Under the pieces are notes generated by a model. It ran no database searches, was not told where the DNA came from, and saw only the letters and a program-made list of their open reading frames with translations. From Capsicum annuum (lineage: Eukaryota > Streptophyta > Magnoliopsida > Solanales > Solanaceae), in the NCBI RefSeq assembly GCF_002878395.1, contig NC_061115.1, positions 94,613,364 to 94,677,363 on the forward strand: a DNA stretch of 64,000 nucleotides, in the 5' to 3' direction. The translations under genes were made by a program, and so were the position numbers. Positions 57,840 to 64,000 of the stretch are shown here, piece after piece. How positions within the stretch are numbered: position 1 is the stretch's first letter; every line of letters begins with the position of its first letter.

Positions 57840-58650
57840 TTGGACAAGTATGATCACATCAATTTCATGGAAGCCGAGTGCCATACTCACTACTACAATG
57901 ATCTTCCAAGGATAAAGATACTCCCAGAAAGAGGTATTTGCTTGGTGAATGTGCCAAATAAACTACCAGCATTTCATGACAAAATTGAAGCCATAGGGTG
58001 GCAGTTCCTTTTACTGGATCCCTGTAATGCAAATGAACAATGGGTGCACAAATTATATGCTAACATAAGCAAAATGACCTTGTCTAACCCATTCAATATG
58101 ACTGTTAAGATTCTGGGCAAATCGATGGAAGTTTGGACTAAGCAAATCAATGAAAATTATGGGCTCCAATATGTAGTCATGGGTGAATTCAAAGAAAAGG
58201 CATGTAAATCGAGGAGTTAGTTGGTGCAATAGCTATTCCCCAGAAATAAAGTCTCTTGGGAAAAGATTAAAAGCAACATATCTATGAATGAATTCACTTC
58301 TGAGGCCCGAATATAGTTGCACATTATTTGTAGCCGAGTCTCTTCTTGCACCCATATGACAGCAGTCTTAGATTTGCATGCTCGAATGGTTACATGAATT
58401 ATAGATGGCCTCCCTTTGGATATTGGTCAACTTGTGGTCAATGAAATGGATCACTTCAAGAATCGAGGTGGTACACATCTCTTCCTCCCCTCTTTGATTA
58501 CTGAGCTTGGTAGGAGATTGTGGGTTTAATAGTACACTAGTGATAAATGGGTGTATCCTGGTGCTCACATATACCCATTGAGGATTTAAAGTGAGGACAC
58601 ACCTAGCAAAGGAAAAAAGAGAAAGATCAACATGTAAAAGTTAGATTACA
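57840..58650 (+). pseudogene. accessory ORF of M, 'putative plant transposon protein' domain
   Basis: A 126-codon open stretch (57840-58220) begins MDKYDHINFMEAECHTHYYN and contains PERGICLVNVPNKLPAFHDK, IEAIGWQFLLLDPCNANEQW, VHKLYANISKMTLSNPFNMT and WTKQINENYGL. The order ERG...GW..L..P....VR.FYANL......V.VRG......INELYGL matches the domain named 'putative plant transposon protein' in Pfam (PF20167, from memory). With stops the frame goes on: VSWEKIKSNISMNEFTSEAR, LHIICSRVSSCTHMTAVLDL, GGTHLFLPSLITELG, matching the second half of the domain. The biochemical role is unknown. Its place between protease and purine tract shows it is part of the retroelement. Confidence 0.7.
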
Positions 58651-59010
58651 TTGAGTCTGATCTCATAGGCCTACCACAACTGGATCTCTTGATGAGATTG
58701 GAGTTAATATTACAGCCATTAGGGAGCTTGTGTCTAGTTTGCCACAAGGACGGGGAGAGCCTTACACCACCCATTATTAATATATGTTATGTAATAATTA
58801 TGAGAAGTATAGGGAGTACCTAAATAAGCAAGAAGCTATCTCTGATAATTTTGATAAAGCCTACTTCTCTCTAGCAGGTTCACACCAAAACCTCTTGATT
58901 GCACATGAAAAAATGGTTACAAGAGAGAAGAAGAGGGATGCATTCTTTACCAAGATATGGAAGAGGGTGAAAAGACTATGGAAGGTCTTAAAATCCTGAG
59001 ATAGACTTTC
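58651..59010 (+). pseudogene. coiled-coil tail of the accessory ORF
   Basis: IGVNITAIRELVSSLPQGRG, then after a stop the open stretch 58784-58999 with YEKYREYLNKQEAISDNFDK and AHEKMVTREKKRDAFFTKIW. It is charged and helical in character and follows the domain as in other proteins of the group. A weak continuation (acidic 'SNLEENGDDAELESDTS') follows to 59110. Confidence 0.55.
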
Positions 59011-60263
59011 TTCCTCTTGAGTAGAGTGTGATGATGAGGCCCCAGTTGAGTGGTCTAATCTTGAGGAGAATGGTGATGATGCAGAGTTAGAGAGTGATAC
59101 CAGCCCTTATGTGATTTCAGGGAGCACTTTTATCTCTTTTACCCTTGATTATTTATACAGTGGGGACACTACTACCTTTTTAGTTGGGGTGTCTCTTTAT
59201 TTATTTTATTTGGGCCTGTATTATTGATATTTCTGCATACTTTTCTACACTTTTGGATAATTATTATTTTTATTTAGGTTGTAATATTCGAGCACTCTGA
59301 TGGTGCCCACATTTGCAAGGATTAGTTACTTTGTTCTTAATTTGTTAATTTAGTTTATTTTTAATCGATGAGATTTTACCTATGATAGATTGAAAAATGA
59401 AATTCTTTAGGGAAAAACATTGTAGTTAGGTTTTTGACCATGGATGCAGGGGAAGTTTGAGTACCTGTGGAATTGATGAAATTCGTATGCCATGTGTATG
59501 AGCTAATAAATAATAATGATTAGAAGAAAGAAAAGATTAAACAAAGGAAAGAAAGGCAAGATTTATACACAAAAAAGGGAGAGAAAGACAAAAGTGGGAA
59601 AACTAAGAAAAGGCAAAGTAGGCATAATTGTAAAGGAGAAAAAGTGGCCCAATAGCAAAAATTTAAAAGAGTGTGATGTTGAAGTTCAAGGAGGGTTTAG
59701 CCTTATTGTTTTAAGTTGATATCCTACCCTACCCTAAACCTATATTACAAGCTCAAAAATTCCTTTATGATTTCGAACCACATATGGTCATTGTAGTGAT
59801 GATTGAAATTAAGGTCAATACTATGGCATGGTACTTGTTAACATGGAGAATTTCTTGAGAGAGAGTGTGTGTTTGCACTAAAACTCCTTTTTGCTATGTT
59901 GGTAACTAGGTGTATGAAATTTTCATTCTTGTGAGGAGGCATGTGAACAAGTTAAGGTGGGTGATTTTGTCATCTATCGTACAATGAGATAAAAGGAAGA
60001 ATATTATTGTTAAGTTAAAAAGTTAGTCATTTGTATAGTGAGTAGTAATTGTCATATGGTTGCTCCTCAAAGTCTATTGTATCTTCCATTATCCTATTTT
60101 ATGTTGAAGGGCATCGTTAAAAATCATTTTTTCCGTGTGTGAAGAACATTTTGTTGTAATTATCTAGTTGGAGTCATCATGATCAATGGGTAATAGAGTG
60201 AGGGGGTACATGTGAAGTTTTCAGATAGTAAAGGGTGGTGTTGCTTGAGGACAAGTAAGGTTT
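59011..60263 (+). other. 3' non-coding region of element M
   Basis: No convincing protein. The stretch 59516-59719 is lysine-rich low-complexity translation. 'ccatggatgcaggggaagtt' at 59439-59458 is shared with element N. Towards the end, 'ttgcttgaggacaagtaag' (60241-60259) is the usual phrase before the Tat-type purine tract. Confidence 0.6.
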
Positions 60264-60277
60264 TAAGGTAGGGGTGT
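60264..60277 (+). other. polypurine tract of element M
   Basis: TAAGGTAGGGGTGT directly before TGATGAGTGG; a decayed form of AAGTTTGGGGGTGT. Confidence 0.6.
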
Positions 60278-61703
60278 TGATGAGTGGTGATCTTATCACT
60301 CATTTGCACCAACAAGTCTGCACACTACCATGTTTTGTATAAAAAAATGAGGCATCATCATAATTTAAATGCACCAATATCCATATTTTACAGGTACATA
60401 GTTGAGAAGGTGAAAAAATTTGGATTGGAGATAAGAAGGGATTAAATGGAAGAAAAAGGATTGCAACTGGAGACCTAGAGTAGTTCACCCTCAGTTACCA
60501 TGACCGCAGTCCTAAGGCCACGATCGCAATCAGTCAATATGGTCAGTATAATCCGATCGTAGAGCACAACTACGGTGATGTAGCTGCGGTCGCGATCAGT
60601 CCTGCGCTATCGTGGTTCAAAGGTAATATGACCTAGGGTAGTTTTGCAAAATTGCATAGATGAATCCCAAACCTCATATAGGCAAAAACACTTTTTTCTT
60701 TTGGTATTTCTTACCTCATAGAGAATTTTGAATTGAAAGCAATAAACCCCAATTAGGAAAGTGTGTAAGTAATTTTGGAGTCTTGATTTTTTAGTAATTT
60801 TCTGAAGAATGAATGCTTTGGGTTATCCTTATGTTTTATCTCTCTTTACTTTCTTCATAAGTAGTTAAGTAATTTAGTCTTAGGATTATATTGAACTAAA
60901 GTGTAATTGTGTGTGGGTGTTATTGTGTTCGTATGAGTTTTAGTTGTTGAGTATGGATTCCACCATTTCTTGAATTAATGAGTTGGAATTTGTAGGTAAA
61001 AACCCCAAATCTTAGAATGGATTTGATAGGTGAAAACCTCAAACTCTAGAAACCCTTCATCATCCTTGAAATATGAAGGTGAACATAAAGTAACCCATAA
61101 CATCCTTGAAAGAGGGTTATAGAGGGACAAGGCAATGGTGGACAATTAAGCCTATGGTTTACTTCATTTTGCAATATTAGAAATAAGTTTAATTGGAGTA
61201 TAAATCATGTCAAGAGCATCATCCTAGAAATAGGGATGCTTGATTAAAGTTTTAGGTGATTACGAATTGCACACTTGTTAGGTGCTCGAAAGAGCCAATG
61301 GGTGAAAGCCTTGTGGTTTTATTGAAATATTAACCACAATGATCTTTGACCTAGTCTATCCTTTAGTTAACAACTAAGTTTTATGTTAAACCATCATTAA
61401 CTCACATGCTTTTACTTTTAGGTCGATATTATCCCAATATCTCCTTAAATATTGATTTTAAGTCAAAAGTGCCATATTGGGAGGTTGTTAACCTACAATC
61501 ATTACAAAAAATACCAAATCTATCCACTCATTTTATTTTAGATATTGTGTTTGTTAGCATTTTGGGTAACCTTTTAGTAATTACAGCACCCATAGGACTT
61601 GAAATTTGTAATTCGCACCTTGTGGATTAAATCCCAACTTAAATTTGGTTATTAACAACGACCACCTCACCCCTCAAATATGGGATTGAGTTAAGCATTA
61701 TCA
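60278..61703 (+). repeat. 3' LTR of element M (1426 bp)
   Basis: Starts TGATGAGTGGTGATCTTATC and ends AAGCATTATCA. A GC-rich patch at 60500-60620 contains 'gaccgcagtcc', 'cacgatcgcaatcag', 'gctgcggtcgcgatcagtcc', better preserved than in the 5' LTR. Alignment with the 5' LTR is continuous. The 74-codon stretch 61406-61630 is not a gene. Confidence 0.8.
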
Positions 61704-61774
61704 AAGAGATATGAAAGAATATGAACTAAGGAAGTCCTTGAGCTTTCCAAGGCTCAACTCACACTGCATGAACT
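61704..61774 (-). pseudogene. RNase H of chromovirus G, part right of element M
   Basis: On the minus strand the segment translates as QCELSLGKLKDFLSS, which corresponds to the ACE.SF..LK..L...P block directly before the YCDAS-type motif of RNase H. It leads in the expected order into the part at 52993 on the other side of M. It is cut on its right side by element F at 61775. Confidence 0.65.
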
Positions 61775-63521
61775 TGAAACACCCTTAGTTTGGACCCTTA
61801 GAAAATTTCCTGGATTTCTAGATTCGAGACATCGTACGACTAATGTGTACCATTCATATAATGGGGTATGGTTGGTATTCTCTGGTTCATATGCTAACCA
61901 GTGTTGATTGGTAGGTATTCTCTTGTTCATATGCTAACCAGTGTTGATTGGTAGGTTAGATTAGTTTCTGGAATGGGTACGACTTGGTGGGTATAAGTTG
62001 TATAGTTTTTTTATGGGTCGTATGGTTTAGATTTTTTCCTTCACTTAATTTGAGACTTAGTAAATTAACTTGGATCTGAGTACGAGTGGCTCACCATGAG
62101 CCAAAAATTAAGGTACGAGTCATACCATTGACTCTTATAGTAGATAGAGTTCAAACTTTCTTTGGTTTTATTCTGGCAGTGATACTGTTTAGGGGTAGTA
62201 ATCATATGGTTGGGCATAACTTGAGTGGTAAGTCATATGGTGGACAGTGTTGGCTTAAAGGTAGAGGCCTAGGGTATGAGTGGTAGGTAACACTCGTATG
62301 GAAGGGTACGACTGGTACGGAGGAGTCGTATGATCTGATGGGAATTTTAAGCTATTTATGATAGGGGTAATTTGGACATTTCTGCACTTAACCTTTTAAT
62401 GCCCTATGAATTATATCCCTATTGGGACATTATTTAGCAAATTATTCTAACCTTACTTAAACCTCTCTCTAATTATCTCTAAGGATTTTGATAAAGAAAG
62501 GCTATGGTCTAATATAGAGGATCAATTTTGGGCTTGTTCAAGTGATTTCTCTCCATAATCTTCAAAATTTAATGCATGTACTCCTCCCTCATTGTTAGTT
62601 TCAACTAAATCCTTGTTTTATGAAATATTTTTATGTTATAATTATTGTATTGTTTTGGGGTTTTCAAACATATACTGGGGGTTTTGGTATTAATTGATTG
62701 GTTATGGTTTTTCCCCTGTTTCAGTTATGTTTTTAATGCTTTAATGTTGGTTTGTACAATAAGTTTCATGGGAATGGTAAATTGGTAATTTTAATTGGTT
62801 TTGGAAACACTATGCCCCCAACATGTTTGATAAATGGCCTATGATAGTATTTTACTATATTATTGGACTTTTAATGAAACTTTTTCATTGTATGGCTTGG
62901 TAACTTAACCCTAAATGGTATATATGGATTCGAATGGTTAAATGGTAGGGTTTGGTGGTCATCATCATTATTAATTAAACTTTCTTGGGGGTTACAAGGG
63001 AATCCCCCATGTAAGCAGGTAATGAACAACTTTTGGGGTACACGGGATTCCCCAAGAAAATATAACAAAAGAACACTTGTGGGGTATACGGGATTCCCCC
63101 AAATTAACTTGATAATGTAATGTATGGGTACATGGGAATCCCTTTACACAAAAAGGTTGTCTAAGGACATTGCTTGCAAGCTATAGTCAGTATAATGTTG
63201 CCACTACTTATAGCCCTGGTTAATAACAATGGAATACAGGTTTGGTAGGATGGTAATGGTTTTAATTAGGAAATAATTATAGGGTGTGATAGTTATTCAT
63301 AAAGGTGAGAGTCCAATGGAAACTCATATTTGTCTATATAAGAGTTTGTCATAGTGACCATATATGATACTATGAGGTTCATGGGAAGCCTCTAAGTACA
63401 CTGGACATATGTATCATGGAGAGCGAAGGGTACCCATGAATTCCCAACTCTTTTGGTATCGCCTATTTATGTGGCTATATACATTAGGGCCCGTTTAGAG
63501 AGTTATATTGGACCCATATAG
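61775..63521 (+). repeat. 5' LTR of chromovirus F, U5 deleted
   Basis: Starts TGAAACACCCTTAGTTTGGA, the Tekay LTR start shared with B and C. U3 holds many TACGA/TCGTA words (61835-62330) and a near-perfect 40-bp tandem duplication. The R part matches 39380-40335. It ends at GACCCATATAG (63521), the point corresponding to 32215 in E; the rest of the LTR, the primer site and the leader are missing. It interrupts element G. Short open stretches are LTR DNA. Confidence 0.75.
61876..61955 (+). repeat. 40-bp tandem duplication in LTR F
   Basis: Two adjacent copies of 'tattctct.gttcatatgct...gattggtagg' (61876-61915, 61916-61955) with one mismatch. Confidence 0.95.
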
Positions 63522-64000
63522 TCCCTAATATTTCTTGAGTTTCACCAGTTACTTCTAGTCCTTCTTAGGGTGAGGTAAAGAATTCAAAATTTTATCAATC
63601 AATTCATATTAGTTCTTTGTTGGTTGCTGCTCAGGCAGAGTGGGATGCATCTGGCGTTTTATCTGCTGAGGCTACTAGGGTTGGCCAGTTTAGGAAGATA
63701 AATTCTCCTACTTTTACTAGTGTCAAAGTGGATGAGGATCCTTAGATATTCTTGGATAAGATGGAGAAAATCTTCTGGCCAATATAGGCCACAAATAAGG
63801 AAAGGGTGAATTTTACTTCTTATTAGCTTGCATATATGCTATACCAATGTTACGAGGAGTGGAATAGAGAGAGCGGTGATGTTGAGGAGTCATTTCTGTG
63901 GGAGACTTTCCCTAACATTATTGTAGATTTTTTCTTTCCTCAGGAGTTAAGAAAAGTGATGGTGGAGGAATTTGTCAACTTGAGACAAGGAAAGATATCT
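63522..64000 (+). pseudogene. gag of chromovirus F, joined directly to the LTR
   Basis: Translation gives SPVTSSPS, GEVKNSKFYQSIHISSLLVA, EWDASGVLSAEATRVGQFRK, INSPTFTSVKVDEDP, FLDKMEKIFW, MLYQCYEEWNRESGDVEESF and KVMVEEFVNLRQGKIS, in the same order as gag of E and B. Four stops. The first part (start codon and about 35 codons) is lost in the deletion at 63521/63522. Gag runs off the window end. Confidence 0.75.

Larger units (their letters stand above)
52994..61703 (+). mobile_element. complete non-autonomous Tat/Athila-type element M
   Basis: An 8.71 kb plus-strand element with LTRs of 1413 and 1426 bp, tRNA-Asp-type primer site, gag, aspartic protease, an accessory ORF of the 'putative plant transposon protein' type and a purine tract. 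Reverse transcriptase, RNase H and integrase are absent: between protease and accessory ORF there is only about 1.1 kb of non-coding DNA with the conserved GGGAGGTAGCCCA block. It must have moved with enzymes from a relative. It splits the RNase H of element G, whose reading order continues across it, and is flanked by ATGAG/AAGAG. LTRs differ at roughly one base in five or six by eye (not computed), so it is old. Confidence 0.8.

Noticed and set aside
57840..58220. Host protein-coding gene
   Set aside because: It sits between protease and purine tract of a bounded LTR element and continues, with stops, into the rest of a transposon-associated domain.
59516..59719. Lysine-rich small protein
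   Set aside because: Purine-rich low-complexity DNA in the 3' non-coding region of element M; no homologue recognised.
1..64000. tRNA, rRNA, microRNA precursors or conserved host exons
   Set aside because: Scanning both strands showed no cloverleaf with a plausible B box, no rRNA core motif and no exon-like block with splice sites outside retroelement DNA; short RNAs could still be missed without a computed search.

Overview
This is a repeat-dominated, AT-rich stretch of a flowering-plant nuclear genome. Gag, protease, chromodomain and LTR signatures resemble those of Solanaceae (pepper, tobacco or potato type), but the family is inferred from memory of repeat style and not proven. I find no host gene, tRNA, rRNA or CRISPR array. 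Almost everything recognisable is a decayed LTR retrotransposon, inserted in one another in both orientations. All coding regions carry multiple stops and frameshifts, so none looks able to make its full protein.

Layout. 1-2112 (minus): decayed LTR-like DNA, then the 5' end of a Tat/Athila-type element (gag start, tRNA-Asp-type primer site, LTR end). 2113-4650 (minus): leader and 5' LTR of a chromovirus ('D'), inserted in the 3' LTR of chromovirus 'C' (4651-11408), whose gag core and most of pol are gone. 11409-13685 (plus): tail of another LTR. 13686-18357: a decayed accessory ORF of the 'putative plant transposon protein' kind, followed by two direct ~750 bp LTRs marked by the dyad GGGACC(A/T)GGTCCC, and a Helitron-like 3' end. 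18395-27321 (minus): a structurally complete Tekay/Del-type chromovirus ('B') with 2.0 kb LTRs and an exact 5-bp target duplication ATAAA. 27327-28664: nothing recognisable. 28665-31180 (plus): two LTRs starting T(G/A)TAATGACC. 31181-36270 (plus): chromovirus 'E' (LTR, primer site, gag, RT, RNase H, integrase), interrupted by a tandem-repeat-rich LTR ('I', to 39372). 39380-40335: partial Tekay LTR. 40336-43529: 5'-truncated Tat-type element ending in a 1.43 kb LTR that sits inside the RT of chromovirus 'H' (43530-47015). 47016-52993 plus 61704-61774 (minus): chromovirus 'G', split by a complete 8.7 kb Tat/Athila-type element ('M', 52994-61703) with gag, protease and an accessory ORF but no RT or integrase. 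61775-64000 (plus): Tekay-type element 'F', whose LTR is fused directly to gag by a deletion.

How the parts relate. The nest can be ordered: H is older than G, and G is older than both M and F. D entered C. B landed next to the Helitron-like end. The most notable object is M. It is non-autonomous but keeps LTRs, primer site, purine tract and near-matching target duplication, and it carries an accessory protein fold also seen, in a different LTR context, at 14-15 kb. I do not see a defence system, biosynthetic cluster or other host system here.
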